Notes: a model not told the origin generated them from the sequence alone. Positions 47,420 to 57,694 are shown, numbered from the stretch's first letter. The stretch is DNA of 64,000 nucleotides from an uncultured Oscillibacter sp. (GCA_947365245.1 CANAWG010000002.1:1-64000); one strand, 5' to 3'. A program made the numbers and translations.

Positions 47420-49285
47420 ATGCAGGAATTTCTGGCAGGAAAATTTGACATCGCCGTGGTGGGCGCCGGCCACGCCGGCATCGAGGCCGCCCTGGCGGCG
47501 GCCCGCCTGGGGCTGGAGACGGTGGTCTTCACCATCAACCTGGACGCCGTGGGCAACATGCCCTGCAACCCCGCCGTCGGCGGCACCGGCAAGGGGCACC
47601 TGGTCCGGGAGCTGGACGCCCTGGGGGGCGAGATGGCAAAGGCCGCCGACGCGTGCTGCATCCAGTACCGGCTCCTAAACCGCGGCAAGGGCCCCGCCGT
47701 CTGGTCCCTCCGGGCCCAGGCCGACCGGCGGCGCTACCAGGCCTATATGAAGCACGCCCTGGAGCGGCAGGAGCACCTGGCCGTCCGCCAGGGGGAGGTG
47801 ACGGAGATCCGCGCCGACAACGGCGCCGTCTCCGCCGTCGTCCTGGCCACCGGGGCCGTGTTTGAGACAAAGGCCGTTATCCTGGCCACCGGGACCTACC
47901 TCTCCGGCCGCACCATCGTGGGGGAGTGGGTGGAGGACTCCGGTCCCGACGGGATGCACGCCGCCGCGCGCCTGACGGACTCCCTGAAAAAACTGGGTCT
48001 GCCCCTGCGGCGGTTCAAGACCGGCACGCCCCCCCGGGTCAACGCCCGCACTGTGGACTTTGACGAGATGGAGCTCCAGCCCGGGGATGAGCTGCCGGTG
48101 CCCTTTTCCTACTCCACCGCCGACCCGCCGGAGAACCGGGCGGTGTGCTGGCTTACCTGGACCACGGAGGAGACCAAGCGCATCGTGGAGGAGAACCTGG
48201 ACCGGGCCCCCATGTACTCCGGCCTCATCGAGGGCGTGGGACCCCGGTACTGTCCCTCCTTTGAGACCAAGATCGTCCGCTTTCCCGACAAGCGCCGCCA
48301 CCAGCTCTTCGTGGAGCCCATGGGGCTGGACACGGAGGAGCTGTACATCCAGGGCTTCTCCTCCTCCATGCCGGAGGAGGTGCAGGTGCGGATGCTCCAC
48401 AGCGTGCCGGGCCTCCGGCATGCCGTCATGACCCGGCCCGCCTACGCCATCGAGTACGACTGCGTCGACCCCCTGGCCCTGGCCCCCACGCTGGAGGTGA
48501 AAGCCGTCCCCGGCCTTTACGGCGCGGGACAGTTCAACGGCTCCTCCGGATACGAGGAGGCGGCGGTCCAGGGCTTTTGCGCCGGGGTCAACGCCGCCCG
48601 GAAGATACGGGGCCAGTCCCCATTTCTCCTCTCCCGGTCGGAGGCCTACATCGGGACCCTCATCGACGACCTGGTGACCAAGGGCACCGACGAGCCCTAC
48701 CGCATCATGACCTCCCGCAGCGAGTACCGCCTCCTCCTCCGGCAGGACAACGCCGACCTGCGGCTGACGAGGCGGGGCTATGACATCGGCCTGGTGCGGT
48801 CGGAGCGCCTCCGGGCGGTGGAGGAGAAGTACGCCCGGGTGGAGGCGGAGATCAAGCGGCTGACCCACACCGGGGTATCTCCCTCGCCGGCGCTGTCCGC
48901 TTTCCTGGCGGAGCGGGGCACCGGCGGCGCCGCCGACGGCTGTTCCCTCGTCGCCCTGCTGCGGCGGCCCCAGGTCCACTATGAGGAGCTGGCTCCTTTT
49001 GACCCCGGCCGGCCGGAGCTGCCGCCGGACGTGCGGGAGCAGGTGGAGATCTCCGTGAAGTACGAGGGCTACATCCGCCGCCAGCAGCAGCAGGTGGAGG
49101 ACTTCCGGAGGATGGAGTCCCACAAGCTGCCCCCCGGTCTGGACTACGGCTCCATTCAGGGCCTGCGGCTGGAGGCCCGGGAGAAACTGAACGCCGTCCG
49201 CCCCCTGGACCTGGGGCAGGCGTCCCGGATCTCCGGCGTGTCCCCGGCGGACATCGCGGCGCTGATGATCTATCTGGAGCGGTAA
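47420..49285 (+). CDS. mnmG: tRNA uridine-5-carboxymethylaminomethyl modification enzyme MnmG
   Basis: FAD-dependent partner of MnmE; it installs cmnm5 at U34 of several tRNAs. The 621 aa product has the FAD loop VVGAGHAGIEAALAAARLG, the PCNPAVGGTGKGHLVRELDA block, AVILATGTYL and the helical C-terminal domain (QASRISGVSPADIAALMIYL). ATG 47420 follows AAGGAG. mnmE and rsmG, common neighbours, are not in the window. era follows by 69 bp. Confidence 0.98.
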   Translation: MQEFLAGKFDIAVVGAGHAGIEAALAAARLGLETVVFTINLDAVGNMPCNPAVGGTGKGHLVRELDALGGEMAKAADACCIQYRLLNRGKGPAVWSLRAQADRRRYQAYMKHALERQEHLAVRQGEVTEIRADNGAVSAVVLATGAVFETKAVILATGTYLSGRTIVGEWVEDSGPDGMHAAARLTDSLKKLGLPLRRFKTGTPPRVNARTVDFDEMELQPGDELPVPFSYSTADPPENRAVCWLTWTTEETKRIVEENLDRAPMYSGLIEGVGPRYCPSFETKIVRFPDKRRHQLFVEPMGLDTEELYIQGFSSSMPEEVQVRMLHSVPGLRHAVMTRPAYAIEYDCVDPLALAPTLEVKAVPGLYGAGQFNGSSGYEEAAVQGFCAGVNAARKIRGQSPFLLSRSEAYIGTLIDDLVTKGTDEPYRIMTSRSEYRLLLRQDNADLRLTRRGYDIGLVRSERLRAVEEKYARVEAEIKRLTHTGVSPSPALSAFLAERGTGGAADGCSLVALLRRPQVHYEELAPFDPGRPELPPDVREQVEISVKYEGYIRRQQQQVEDFRRMESHKLPPGLDYGSIQGLRLEAREKLNAVRPLDLGQASRISGVSPADIAALMIYLER

Positions 49286-49354
49286 ATCAGAAATTTCCGG
49301 ACAAACTAAATTGCTTCACTCAATTGCTTGACAGAAAGTTGAGGATCACCTGAC

Positions 49355-50254
49355 ATGAACCAGATCAAAAAGACCGCCATGGTCACCGTCTGCGGCCGGC
49401 CCAACGTGGGCAAGTCCAGCCTCACCAACGCCCTGGTGGGGGAGAAGGTGGCCATCGTCTCCAACAAGGCCCAGACCACCCGCAACCGCATCTATGGCGT
49501 GGTGAACCGGGGGGACACCCAGTTTATCCTGCTGGACACCCCGGGCCTCCACCGGCCCAAGTCCGCCCTGGGGGACTACATGGTGAAGGTCATCACCGCC
49601 AGCCTCAGCGACGTGGACTGCGCGTTGCTGCTGGTGGAGCCCATCCCCCACGTGGGCGGGCCGGAAAAGGCCCTGATCGACCGCATTCGGGAGGAGAAGA
49701 TCCCCTGCGTCCTCTGCATCAACAAGATCGACACCGTGGGGCCGGCGGAGCTGCTGCCGGTGATCGCCGCCTACAGCGAGGTCTGGGACGGATTTGATGC
49801 CATCATCCCCATCTCCGCCCACACCGGCGGCGGCCTGGACGAGCTGATGCAGGAGCTCCAAAAATACGCGGCGGAGGGGCCCCAGCTGTTCCCTGACGGC
49901 CAGACCAGCGACCAGCCGGAGCGGCAGGTCATGGGGGAGCTGCTGCGGGAAAAGCTGCTGCTGTGCCTGGACAAGGAGATCCCCCACGGCACCGCCGTGG
50001 AGATTACCAGGTTCTCGGAGCGGGACAGCGGCGTCATCGACGTGGAGGCCACCATCTACTGCGAGAAAGCCAGCCACAAGGGCATCATCATCGGCAAGCA
50101 GGGGGCCATGCTGAAAAAGATCAGCTCCCTGGCCAGGCACGATATGGAGAAGTTCATGGGCGCCAAGATCTACCTGGAGACCTGGGTGAAGGTCAAGGAG
50201 AACTGGCGGGACAATGTGAATTACGTGAGAAGCCTGGGCTACCGGGAGGACTGA
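49355..50254 (+). CDS. era: GTPase Era
   Basis: Essential GTPase that binds the 3' end of 16S rRNA and helps assemble the 30S subunit. The 299 aa product has GRPNVGKSSLTNALVG (G1), LDTPGLHRPK (G3), INKID (G4) and a C-terminal KH domain (GIIIGKQGAMLKKISSLARHD). It heads the era-yqzL-recO neighbourhood typical of Firmicutes, although here a 380-bp gap with a dispersed repeat separates era from yqzL. Confidence 0.98.
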   Translation: MNQIKKTAMVTVCGRPNVGKSSLTNALVGEKVAIVSNKAQTTRNRIYGVVNRGDTQFILLDTPGLHRPKSALGDYMVKVITASLSDVDCALLLVEPIPHVGGPEKALIDRIREEKIPCVLCINKIDTVGPAELLPVIAAYSEVWDGFDAIIPISAHTGGGLDELMQELQKYAAEGPQLFPDGQTSDQPERQVMGELLREKLLLCLDKEIPHGTAVEITRFSERDSGVIDVEATIYCEKASHKGIIIGKQGAMLKKISSLARHDMEKFMGAKIYLETWVKVKENWRDNVNYVRSLGYRED

Positions 50255-50412
50255 CCGGCAGCGGAAAGCGCCCTCCCACACCGGCGCAAAGCATGCGCGA
50301 AGCGCGGGCAGAGGAGAACGTCCCTGCGTCTGCGCAGCAGGTTTTCTCCAGTCCTATCGATGAATGGAGTGCACTCCGGAGAGCACCCCAAGCGCTTCTC
50401 TTTTCTCTTCCA

Positions 50413-50472
50413 CCGTGCACGGCGCATTCTCTTTTCTCTGGCAAGACAGAGAAAAGAGAATGGGGGGTGCAT
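50413..50472. repeat. Stem-loop repeat, copy 2
   Basis: Arms TTCTCTTTTCTCT and AGAGAAAAGAGAA around a GGCAAGAC-type centre, with CCGTGCACGG on the left and TGGGGGGTGCAT on the right. It matches 6-67 almost base for base over about 60 bp. It sits in the era-yqzL gap with no coding role. Confidence 0.8.
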
Positions 50473-50636
50473 CCTCAGCACAGGCGAAGCCTGTGCGTCG
50501 TCCCCGGCCCGAGGCCGGGATCCCGGTAACACAAACATGTATGAGGTCTGTATGTTTGATTCCAGTTTGACCGGACATTTCCAGCCATAGTTTTCGACAG
50601 CCTCCGCAGACTAATCCTGTAAAGGAGGTCTGCGCA
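50473..50636. other. Rest of the era-yqzL gap
   Basis: Contains the short inverted repeats CACAGGCGAAGCCTGTG and CCCGAGGCCGGG. I saw no convincing promoter or terminator. Together with 50255-50412 and repeat copy 2 it makes up a gene-free stretch of about 380 bp. Confidence 0.5.
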
Positions 50637-50750
50637 ATGCTGGATCAAATGGAGCCCGCCCCCCTGTGGGAGCTGTTTTGCATGACCGGAGAGCCGCTGG
50701 CCTATGTGCTGTATCGGTGCGCCGCGGGAGAAGACGAAAACAAATCGTAA
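50637..50750 (+). CDS. yqzL: YqzL family small protein
   Basis: A 37 aa protein with the ribosome binding site AAAGGAGG. The sequence has APLWELFCMTGEPLAYVLYR, matching the W-x2-F-x2-TG-x4-Y-x2-Y/F pattern of YqzL, a small protein of unknown function. In Bacillus it also lies between era and recO. Synteny is the main support; the product is slightly shorter than the 47 aa Bacillus form. recO begins 44 bp later, after the hairpin CGGGGAGAGTATACTCCCCG. Confidence 0.8.
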   Translation: MLDQMEPAPLWELFCMTGEPLAYVLYRCAAGEDENKS

Positions 50751-50794
50751 TTATCCGGGGAGAGTATACTCCCCGTACATAGGAGGGGAGCGCC

Positions 50795-51562
50795 TTGGCG
50801 GGAACGCCCCACATTGTCATACGGGGTCTGGTCCTCCGGGAGACGGAGACGAAGGAGACGGACAAGATCCTGACCCTGCTCACGGCGGAGCGGGGCAAGC
50901 TCTCCGTCATCGCCCGGGGGGCCCGGCGGAAGAACTGCAAGTTTGCCGCCTGCGCCCAGTCCCTGGCCTGGTCCGAGTGGACCTTGTATCAGCGGGGCCA
51001 GTGGTACTACGCCAGCGAGGGGACCACGCTGGCGCTCTTCGACGGGCTGCGAAACGACCTGGAGGCCATGGCCCTGGGGTTCTACCTGGCGGAGCTGACG
51101 GAGGCCGTCACCGCCGAGGAGGAACCCGCCGGGGAGCTGCTGCGGCACCTCTTGAACGGGCTCTACGCCCTCTCCGCCCTGGGCAAGGACCCGGAGCTGG
51201 TGAAGCCCGCCTTTGAGCTGAAGCTCCTGTGCCTTGCGGGGTACGAGCCCCTGGCGGACAGCTGCGCCGTCTGCGGCGATCCGGAGCCGGAGGACCCCCG
51301 GCTGGACGTGGCGCAGGGGGTGCTCCGCTGCGGCGGCTGCGGCGGCGGGGGAGGACAGACCCTGCCGCTGTGCAGATCCTCCCTGGCGGCCCTGCGGCAC
51401 ATCGTCTACGGCGACCCCAGGCGGCTGTATGCGTTCCGGCTGGGGCCGGAGCCGCTAAGGCGGCTGTCCGCCGCGTCGGAGGCCTTTCTCACCGCCCAGC
51501 TGGAGCGGGGATTCCGGACGCTGGACTTCTACAGGAGCCTCCGGCAGAATACAGTCTGTTGA
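50795..51562 (+). CDS. recO: DNA repair protein RecO
   Basis: Recombination mediator that helps load RecA on SSB-coated DNA with RecR/RecF. The 255 aa product has an N-terminal OB fold (IRGLVLRETETKETDKILTL) and a helical domain. A four-Cys zinc site is formed by CAVC and CGGCG around residues 160-190. The start is TTG 50795, with ATAGGAGGGG upstream. It lies in era-yqzL-recO order. Confidence 0.95.
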   Translation: MAGTPHIVIRGLVLRETETKETDKILTLLTAERGKLSVIARGARRKNCKFAACAQSLAWSEWTLYQRGQWYYASEGTTLALFDGLRNDLEAMALGFYLAELTEAVTAEEEPAGELLRHLLNGLYALSALGKDPELVKPAFELKLLCLAGYEPLADSCAVCGDPEPEDPRLDVAQGVLRCGGCGGGGGQTLPLCRSSLAALRHIVYGDPRRLYAFRLGPEPLRRLSAASEAFLTAQLERGFRTLDFYRSLRQNTVC

Positions 51563-51647
51563 TTTTCACTGCTTCTATACATTTTGGAGCTCCCTGGGCC
51601 GGGCGTTTGCCCGGCTGGGGGACGCATCGTGACAAGAGGAGTGCGCC

Positions 51648-54041
51648 ATGAGCGAGCTGTTTGAAAAATCCATTCGCACGCTGGAGCTGCCCCGGGTGCT
51701 GCAATTGCTGAGCGAGCAGGCGGTCAGCGCCGAGGCCAAGGCAAGGGCCCTGCGCCTCCGCCCGGAGACGGAGGCGGAGGAGGTGCTGCGGCTGCTGGAC
51801 CAGACCGACGCCGCCAGGACCATGATCGGCCTGCGGGGGAGCCCCTCTTTCTCCGGCGTGAAGCCGGTGGCGGAGGCCCTGGACCGGGCGGACCGGGGCG
51901 GCGGGCTGAACACCCGGGAGCTCTTGACCGTCGCCGGCCTCCTGACCGCCGCCCGGCGGGCCCGGGAGTACTTCAATGACGAGGCCCAGGAGAAGACCGC
52001 CATCGACCACCTGTTCCTCTCCCTCCACGGCAACCGCTTCCTGGAGGAGAAGATCAAGCGGTGCATTCCCGACGAGGACACCATCGCCGACGCCGCCTCG
52101 CCGGAGCTGGCGGACATCCGGCGGCACATGCGGGCGGCCCAGGCCAGGAGCCGCCAGATCTTACAGAAGATCATCTCCTCCCCCACCTACGGGAAGATTC
52201 TCCAGGAGGCCATCATCACCCAGCGGGACGGCCGCTTTGTGGTGCCGGTCAAGGCGGAGCACAAGGGGAGCCTGCCGGGGCTGGTCCACGACATCTCCGC
52301 CACCGGGGCCACGGTCTTCGTGGAGCCCATGGGGGTGGTGCAGGCCAACAACGAGTACGTGGAGCTGGAGGCCAAGGAGCAAAAGGAGATTGACCGGATT
52401 CTCGCCGAGCTCTCCGCCGACTGCGCGGCCCACCGGGAGTCCATCCAGTGGGACTACGACACGCTGGTGCACCTGGACCTGATCTTCGCCCGGGGGCAGC
52501 TGAGCTACAGGATGGACGGCGTGCGGCCGGAGATCCGCCGGGACGGCGTGACCAGGCTGCGAAAGGCCCGGCACCCTCTGCTGGACCCCAAGACGGCGGT
52601 TCCCATCGACATCGAGCTGGGGGGGACCTTTGACACCCTGGTGATTACCGGCCCCAACACCGGCGGCAAGACCGTGAGCCTCAAGACGCTGGGGCTTTTG
52701 ACATTGATGACCCAGTGCGGCCTCCACATCCCTGTGGCGGACCGCAGCGCCGTCGCCGTCTACGAGCGTGTGCTGGCAGACATCGGCGACGAGCAGAGCA
52801 TCGAGCAGAGCCTCAGTACTTTCTCCGCCCACATGGTGAATATTGTGGCCATTCTGGCGGAGGCGGACAGCCGGAGCCTGATCCTCTTCGACGAGCTGGG
52901 GGCGGGCACCGACCCGGTGGAGGGCGCGGCGCTGGCAATTTCGATTATCCAGCACGTGCGGGAGCTGGGGGCCAGGGCGGCCGCCACCACCCATTATGCG
53001 GAGCTGAAGACCTTTGCCATGACCACCGCCGGGGTGGAGAACGCCTCCTGCGAGTTCGACGTGGAGACCCTCCGGCCCACCTACCGCCTGCTCATCGGCA
53101 TCCCCGGCAAGTCCAACGCCTTTGCCATCTCCCGGCGGCTGGGACTGCCGGAGACGGTGATCGACGGCGCCCGGCAGCAGCTCAGCGGCGAGGGCGTGCG
53201 GTTTGAGGACGTGCTGACCCAGCTGGAGGAGAAGCGCCAGGCCCTGGAGAAGCGGGAGGCGGAGGCGGACCGGCTGCTGCGGCAGCGGGAGGAGGACGCC
53301 AAAAAGGCCCGGGAGTTCCGGGAGCAGATGGAGCGGGCCAAGGAGAACGCCCGGGGCCGCGGCGAGGCGGAGGCCAAGCGGATCTTGCGGGACGCCCGGG
53401 CCACGGCGGACCAGGTCTTCTCGGAGCTTGCGGAGATGCGCCGCCAGCAGGCCCGCATGGAGCGCAGCGCCGACGAGAACGAGGCCCGGGCCGCCCTGCG
53501 CCGCCAGCTCAACGAGGCGGAGGAGGCCGTCACCCGCCGGGACGGGCGTGAAGAGCCCATCCCCAAGCCCAGCCGCCCCATCCGGGAGGGGGACCTGGTG
53601 GAGATCCCCGGCGTCCGCACCCCGGCGGAGGTGGTGTCCGTGGGGAAAGACGGGACGCTGCAGTTGAAGTCCGGTATTTTGAAGATGAAGGCGAAGGCGG
53701 ACGAGGTGCGGCTCATCGAGGACGACGAGCGGGCGGCGAGAAAGAAGACGTCCGCCGTCACCATCCGCCAGAACGCGGACCGGGCTCTCCGGGCCTCCGC
53801 CGCCCGGGAGCTGGACATCCGGGGGCTGGAGACGCTGGAGGCCGAGGCGGTGGTGGAGAACTTCCTCTCCGCCGCCGTCATGGGGAAGCTGGAGACGGTG
53901 ACCATCATCCACGGCAAGGGCACCGGGGCGCTCCGGAAAGCGGTCCACGACGTGTTGCGGCGGAACAGGGCCGTCAAGAGCTTCCGCCTGGGGGTCTACG
54001 GCGAGGGAGAGTCCGGCGTCACGGTGGTGACGATGAAATAG
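51648..54041 (+). CDS. mutS2: Endonuclease MutS2
   Basis: A 797 aa MutS paralogue linked to recombination suppression and rescue of stalled ribosomes. The N-terminal core/clamp is followed by an ABC ATPase domain with GPNTGGKTVSLKTLGLL and DELGAGTDPVEGAALA. A coiled coil of about 100 residues (QLEEKRQALEKREAEADRLL onwards) comes next. The C-terminal Smr nuclease domain contains ELDIRGLETLEAE and IHGKGTGALRKAVH. There is no mismatch-binding domain, as expected for MutS2. ATG 51648 follows AAGAGGAG. Confidence 0.97.
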   Translation: MSELFEKSIRTLELPRVLQLLSEQAVSAEAKARALRLRPETEAEEVLRLLDQTDAARTMIGLRGSPSFSGVKPVAEALDRADRGGGLNTRELLTVAGLLTAARRAREYFNDEAQEKTAIDHLFLSLHGNRFLEEKIKRCIPDEDTIADAASPELADIRRHMRAAQARSRQILQKIISSPTYGKILQEAIITQRDGRFVVPVKAEHKGSLPGLVHDISATGATVFVEPMGVVQANNEYVELEAKEQKEIDRILAELSADCAAHRESIQWDYDTLVHLDLIFARGQLSYRMDGVRPEIRRDGVTRLRKARHPLLDPKTAVPIDIELGGTFDTLVITGPNTGGKTVSLKTLGLLTLMTQCGLHIPVADRSAVAVYERVLADIGDEQSIEQSLSTFSAHMVNIVAILAEADSRSLILFDELGAGTDPVEGAALAISIIQHVRELGARAAATTHYAELKTFAMTTAGVENASCEFDVETLRPTYRLLIGIPGKSNAFAISRRLGLPETVIDGARQQLSGEGVRFEDVLTQLEEKRQALEKREAEADRLLRQREEDAKKAREFREQMERAKENARGRGEAEAKRILRDARATADQVFSELAEMRRQQARMERSADENEARAALRRQLNEAEEAVTRRDGREEPIPKPSRPIREGDLVEIPGVRTPAEVVSVGKDGTLQLKSGILKMKAKADEVRLIEDDERAARKKTSAVTIRQNADRALRASAARELDIRGLETLEAEAVVENFLSAAVMGKLETVTIIHGKGTGALRKAVHDVLRRNRAVKSFRLGVYGEGESGVTVVTMK

Positions 54042-54100
54042 AGGAACTGCGGTAAAGCAACTTTAGAATGCTGCCGGCAGGAGAAAAAAGGGAGACGGTT

Positions 54101-54646
54101 ATGGCGTTGATGATTTGCCCGGAGTGCGGAAGAGAGATCAGTGACCGGGCAGCGGTGTGTCCCAATTGCGGCTTCCCACTGGGCAAGTACCTGAAAGAGC
54201 AGGAAAAGCGGGAGAAAAAGGCGGGGAGAGCCTCCAGGAGGACCTTTTCGGACAGAGAATTGGAAGAGGCGATTGCCGGCAGGGAGAAAGAGGCAAAGGA
54301 ATGTATTGAAGACGAGGAAAAATTTGAGAAGTTAATTCAGCAGCTGGAAAAGAAACTAAAAAAGATTCCGGGTATCGGAAAAAATATAAGCGATCTTGTG
54401 TGCGCGATTTCGCTGGCGAGAAGCTACATTAAGGGAGAGTATAGAGAAATCCCGGTGGGGAGCATCGTGGGAATCGTGTCTGCCCTGATCTATGTCGTCG
54501 CTCCGGTAGACCTCATTCCTGACGCGATCCCAGGCATAGGGTTCGCGGATGATGGGGCGGTGATACTTTTTGTGTTGAAAAGCATCTCCAATGATATTGA
54601 CGATTATAAAGTGTGGCGCAGGGAAAACGGAAAAGAAAAACTGTGA
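54101..54646 (+). CDS. Zinc-ribbon protein with YkvA-like DUF1232 domain
   Basis: A 181 aa protein. The N-terminal zinc ribbon is [20 protein letters not shown] charged helical middle rich in Lys and Glu runs to about residue 95. The DUF1232/YkvA domain has the hallmark [20 protein letters not shown] between hydrophobic helices, so it may be membrane-associated. The DNA is visibly less GC-rich than its neighbours, with many AAA and GAA codons, which suggests acquisition. ATG 54101 follows AAGGGAGACGG. Function unknown. Confidence 0.85.
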   Translation: MALMICPECGREISDRAAVCPNCGFPLGKYLKEQEKREKKAGRASRRTFSDRELEEAIAGREKEAKECIEDEEKFEKLIQQLEKKLKKIPGIGKNISDLVCAISLARSYIKGEYREIPVGSIVGIVSALIYVVAPVDLIPDAIPGIGFADDGAVILFVLKSISNDIDDYKVWRRENGKEKL

Positions 54647-54656
54647 GGTGACCATC

Positions 54657-55427
54657 ATGCAAGAACTGGAACGGCAATTCCACATCAACTGCGTCCCCGG
54701 GGACGTGGGCCGCTACTGCATCCTGGCGGGGGACCCGGGGCGGGTGCCCGCCATCGCCGCGCTGTTTGACGGCGCGAAGCAGGTGGCGTACAACCGGGAG
54801 TTCAACGTCTGGACCGGCACGCTGCTGGGGGAGAAAGTCACCGCCTGCTCCACCGGCATCGGCGGGCCCTCCACGGCCATCGCGGTGGAGGAGCTCCACA
54901 AGTGCGGGGCGGACACTTTCCTCCGTACCGGCACCTGCGGCGGCATCGACCTGAGTGTCCAGGCCGGGGACATCGTGGTGGCCACCGGGGCCATCCGGTA
55001 CGAGCACACCAGTTTGGAGTACGCGCCCATCGAGTTCCCGGCGGTGCCGGACTACGAGGCCACCGGGTGCCTGGCCCGGGCGGCGGAGGCCCTGGGTCTG
55101 CCGGTGCACCTGGGGGTGGTGCAGTGCAAGGACAGCTTCTACGGCCAGCACAGCCCCGACGCGTCCCCCGTCTCCTACGAGCTGAAGGCCAAGTGGGAGA
55201 GCTGGAAGCGGCTGGGGGTCAAGGCCAGCGAGATGGAGTCCGCGGCGCTGTTCGTCATCGCGGCGGCGCTTCACTGCCGGGCCGCGTCCTGCTTCCACGT
55301 CATCTGGAACCAGGAGCGGGAGGCCGCCGGGCTGGACCAGAGGATGACCGAGGACACCACCGCCTCCGTCCGGACGGCGGTGGAGGGCTTGAAGCTGCTG
55401 ATTCAGGCGGACCGGAAAAGCCAATAA
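54657..55427 (+). CDS. udp: Uridine phosphorylase-type nucleoside phosphorylase
   Basis: A 256 aa nucleoside phosphorylase of the PNP/UDP family. [17 protein letters not shown] carries the phosphate loop, [19 protein letters not shown] follows, RTGTCGGID is the base/phosphate site, and [14 protein letters not shown] provides the ribose-binding Met-Glu. It splits uridine (possibly other nucleosides) into base and ribose-1-phosphate. ATG 54657 follows TGTGAGGTG. A terminator follows. It fits nucleoside salvage and could use solutes brought in by the BMP importer, though the two loci are far apart. Confidence 0.9.
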   Translation: MQELERQFHINCVPGDVGRYCILAGDPGRVPAIAALFDGAKQVAYNREFNVWTGTLLGEKVTACSTGIGGPSTAIAVEELHKCGADTFLRTGTCGGIDLSVQAGDIVVATGAIRYEHTSLEYAPIEFPAVPDYEATGCLARAAEALGLPVHLGVVQCKDSFYGQHSPDASPVSYELKAKWESWKRLGVKASEMESAALFVIAAALHCRAASCFHVIWNQEREAAGLDQRMTEDTTASVRTAVEGLKLLIQADRKSQ

Positions 55428-55431
55428 GCAA

Positions 55432-55472
55432 AACCCGTCCCCCGGCGTTTTCGCCGGGGGACGGGTTCTTTA
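55432..55472. terminator. Intrinsic terminator between udp and metA
   Basis: The 16-bp stem AACCCGTCCCCCGGCG / CGCCGGGGGACGGGTT with a TTTT loop is followed by CTTTAAT. The genes on either side converge. Confidence 0.85.
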
Positions 55473-56408
55473 ATCGTCCGTGCGGACGCCGCGGCGGATG
55501 CCGCCGATGTCATAGGGCGTGGTCTGGTACACGCAGTAGTTCAGCCAGTTGCCGTAGAGCAGATGGGCGCAGGAGCGCCAGCGGACCATAGGCTCCCGGC
55601 CGGGGTCGTCCTCCGGGAAATAGTGCCGGGGGAGCTGGATGTCCACCCCGGCGGCCACGTCCCGCAGGTACTCCTTTTTCAGGGTGTCCCGGTCGTACTC
55701 CGCGTGGCCCATGAGGAACACCTGCCGGCCCTGGGCGGTCTTGACGGCGTAGACCCCCGCCTCCGGGGAGCTGGAGAGGATCTTCAGCGCTGGCACCGCC
55801 TCGATGTCCGCCCGGTCCACGGTGGTGTTCCGGGAGTGGGGGACCCAGAACTGATCGTCAAAGCCCCGGAAGAGGATGAAGTTGGGGTCCTCCAGGGTGT
55901 GGCGGAAGACGCCGAAGAGCTTGCGCCCCAGCTGCCGCTTGGGGATCCCGTAGTGGTAGTAGAGCCCCGCCTGGGCCCCCCAGCAGATGTGGAGGGTGGA
56001 GTGGACGTGGGTCTTGCTCCACTCCATGATCCCGCACAGCTCCTCCCAGTAGTCCACCTCCTCAAAGGGCAAGTGCTCCACCGGTGCGCCGGTGATGACC
56101 AGGCCGTCAAAGGTGCGGTCTTTCACCTCGTCAAAGGTCTTGTAGAAGGACAGCATGTGCTCCTGGGAGGTATTCCGGGAGATGTGCCCCGCCGGGGCGA
56201 TGAGCTCCAGGTCGATCTGGAGGGGGGTGTTGCCCAGCACCCGGGCCAGCTGGGTCTCCGTGTCCACCTTGGTGGGCATCAGGTTCAGGAGGAGAATTTG
56301 CAGGGGGCGGATGTCCTGGGTGATGGCCCGGGTCTCCGTCATGACGAAGATGTTTTCCGACCTCAGCGTCCTGGTGGCGGGGAGCCGGTTGGGAATTTTG
56401 ATGGGCAT
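55470..56408 (-). CDS. metA: Homoserine O-acetyltransferase (MetA family, acetyl-CoA type)
   Basis: Acylates homoserine in methionine synthesis. The 312 aa product has the catalytic Cys142 in [15 protein letters not shown] and the His235/Glu237 pair in MGHAEYD. Residue 111 (GAPVE) is Glu. In this family Glu at 111 selects acetyl-CoA while Gly selects succinyl-CoA, so the product is predicted to be O-acetylhomoserine, despite the common annotation as succinyltransferase. metY lies directly upstream with a 1-bp overlap and would use that product. Confidence 0.95.
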   Translation of the reverse strand: MPIKIPNRLPATRTLRSENIFVMTETRAITQDIRPLQILLLNLMPTKVDTETQLARVLGNTPLQIDLELIAPAGHISRNTSQEHMLSFYKTFDEVKDRTFDGLVITGAPVEHLPFEEVDYWEELCGIMEWSKTHVHSTLHICWGAQAGLYYHYGIPKRQLGRKLFGVFRHTLEDPNFILFRGFDDQFWVPHSRNTTVDRADIEAVPALKILSSSPEAGVYAVKTAQGRQVFLMGHAEYDRDTLKKEYLRDVAAGVDIQLPRHYFPEDDPGREPMVRWRSCAHLLYGNWLNYCVYQTTPYDIGGIRRGVRTDD

Positions 56409-57694
56409 CAGTTCACCCCCTCCAGCGCCTGACGGATGTCGTCGATCAGGTCCTCCCGGCTCTCCAGGCCGCAGGAGATGCGGATCAGCCCCGCGGGGAC
56501 CCCGGCGGCTTTCAGCTGCTCATCGGTCATCTGCCGGTGGGTGGAGGAGGCGGGGTTTAAGCAGCAGGTGCGGGCATCCGCCACGTGGGTCTCGATGGCC
56601 GCCAGCCTCAGGCGGCTCATAAAGACCCCGGCGGCCTCCCGGCCCCCCTTCAGCTCAAAGGACACCACGCCGCAGGAGCCGCGGGGCAGGTACTTTTGCG
56701 CAAGGGCGTGGTACTTGTCCCCGGGCAGGCCGCAGTAGCTGACGCGGGACACCTGCGGGTGGGCGGCCAGAAACTCCGCCACGGCCTGGCCGTTCTCGCA
56801 GTGGCGCTCCATGCGGACGTGGAGGCTCTCCAGGCCCAGGTTCAGATAAAAGGCGCTCTGGGGGGAGGGAGTGCAGCCAAAGTCCCGCATCAGCTGGGCG
56901 GTGCACTTGGTGATGAAAGCCCCCTCCCTGCCGAATTTCTCCGCGTAGGTGACGCCGTGGTAGCTCTCGTCGGGGGTGCAGAGCCCCGGGAACTTCTCTG
57001 CGTGGGCCATCCAGTCGAACCTGCCGCCGTCCACAATGGCCCCGCCCACGGCGGCGCCGTGGCCGTCCATGTACTTGGTGGTGGAGTGGGTGACGATGTC
57101 CGCGCCCCAGTCCAGGGGGCGGCAGTTCACCGGGGTGGCAAAGGTGTTGTCCACGATCAGCGGCACGCCGTGGCGGTGGGCGGCGTCGGCGAACTTCTCG
57201 ATGTCCAGCACCGTCAGGGCTGGGTTGGCGATGGTCTCGCCGAAGACCGCCTTGGTATTGGGCCGGAAAGCCGCCTCCAGCTCCTCCGCGGTGCAGTCCG
57301 GGGAGACGAAGGTGGCCTCCACCCCCATCTTGGCCATGGTGACGGAGATGAGATTGAAGGTGCCGCCGTAGATGCTGGAGGAGGCGACGATGTGGTCCCC
57401 ATGGGAGGCCAGATTAAAGAGAGCGAAGAAGTTGGCCGCCTGGCCGGAGGAGGTGAGCATGGCCGCTGTGCCCCCCTCCAGGGCGGCGATCTTGGCGGCG
57501 ACGTAGTCGCAGGTGGGGTTCTGGAGGCGGGAGTAGAAGTAGCCGCTGCTCTCCAGGTCGAAGAGTCTGCCCATGTCCTCGCTGGTGGCGTACTTAAAGG
57601 TGGTGGACTGGACGATGGGAATCTGCCGGGGCTCGCCGCTGCCCGGGGTGTAGCCCCCCTGGACACAGATGGTCTCGGGACGGTAGTTGTGCAT
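56408..57694 (-). CDS. metY: O-acetylhomoserine aminocarboxypropyltransferase (sulfhydrylase)
   Basis: PLP enzyme making homocysteine from O-acetylhomoserine and sulfide. The 428 aa product begins [20 protein letters not shown], has [20 protein letters not shown], and the PLP Lys207 in [13 protein letters not shown]. Its length fits MetY rather than MetB/MetC. ATG 57694 follows GAAAGGAGCAGG; in-frame codons farther upstream are T-box leader. It is first in metY-metA, under T-box control. Confidence 0.96.
   Translation of the reverse strand: MHNYRPETICVQGGYTPGSGEPRQIPIVQSTTFKYATSEDMGRLFDLESSGYFYSRLQNPTCDYVAAKIAALEGGTAAMLTSSGQAANFFALFNLASHGDHIVASSSIYGGTFNLISVTMAKMGVEATFVSPDCTAEELEAAFRPNTKAVFGETIANPALTVLDIEKFADAAHRHGVPLIVDNTFATPVNCRPLDWGADIVTHSTTKYMDGHGAAVGGAIVDGGRFDWMAHAEKFPGLCTPDESYHGVTYAEKFGREGAFITKCTAQLMRDFGCTPSPQSAFYLNLGLESLHVRMERHCENGQAVAEFLAAHPQVSRVSYCGLPGDKYHALAQKYLPRGSCGVVSFELKGGREAAGVFMSRLRLAAIETHVADARTCCLNPASSTHRQMTDEQLKAAGVPAGLIRISCGLESREDLIDDIRQALEGVN

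Noticed and set aside
45319..47688. Long minus-strand frame opposite metG and the start of mnmG
   Set aside because: Antisense artefact; metG has HIGH, KMSKS and a C-terminal tRNA-binding domain on the plus strand.
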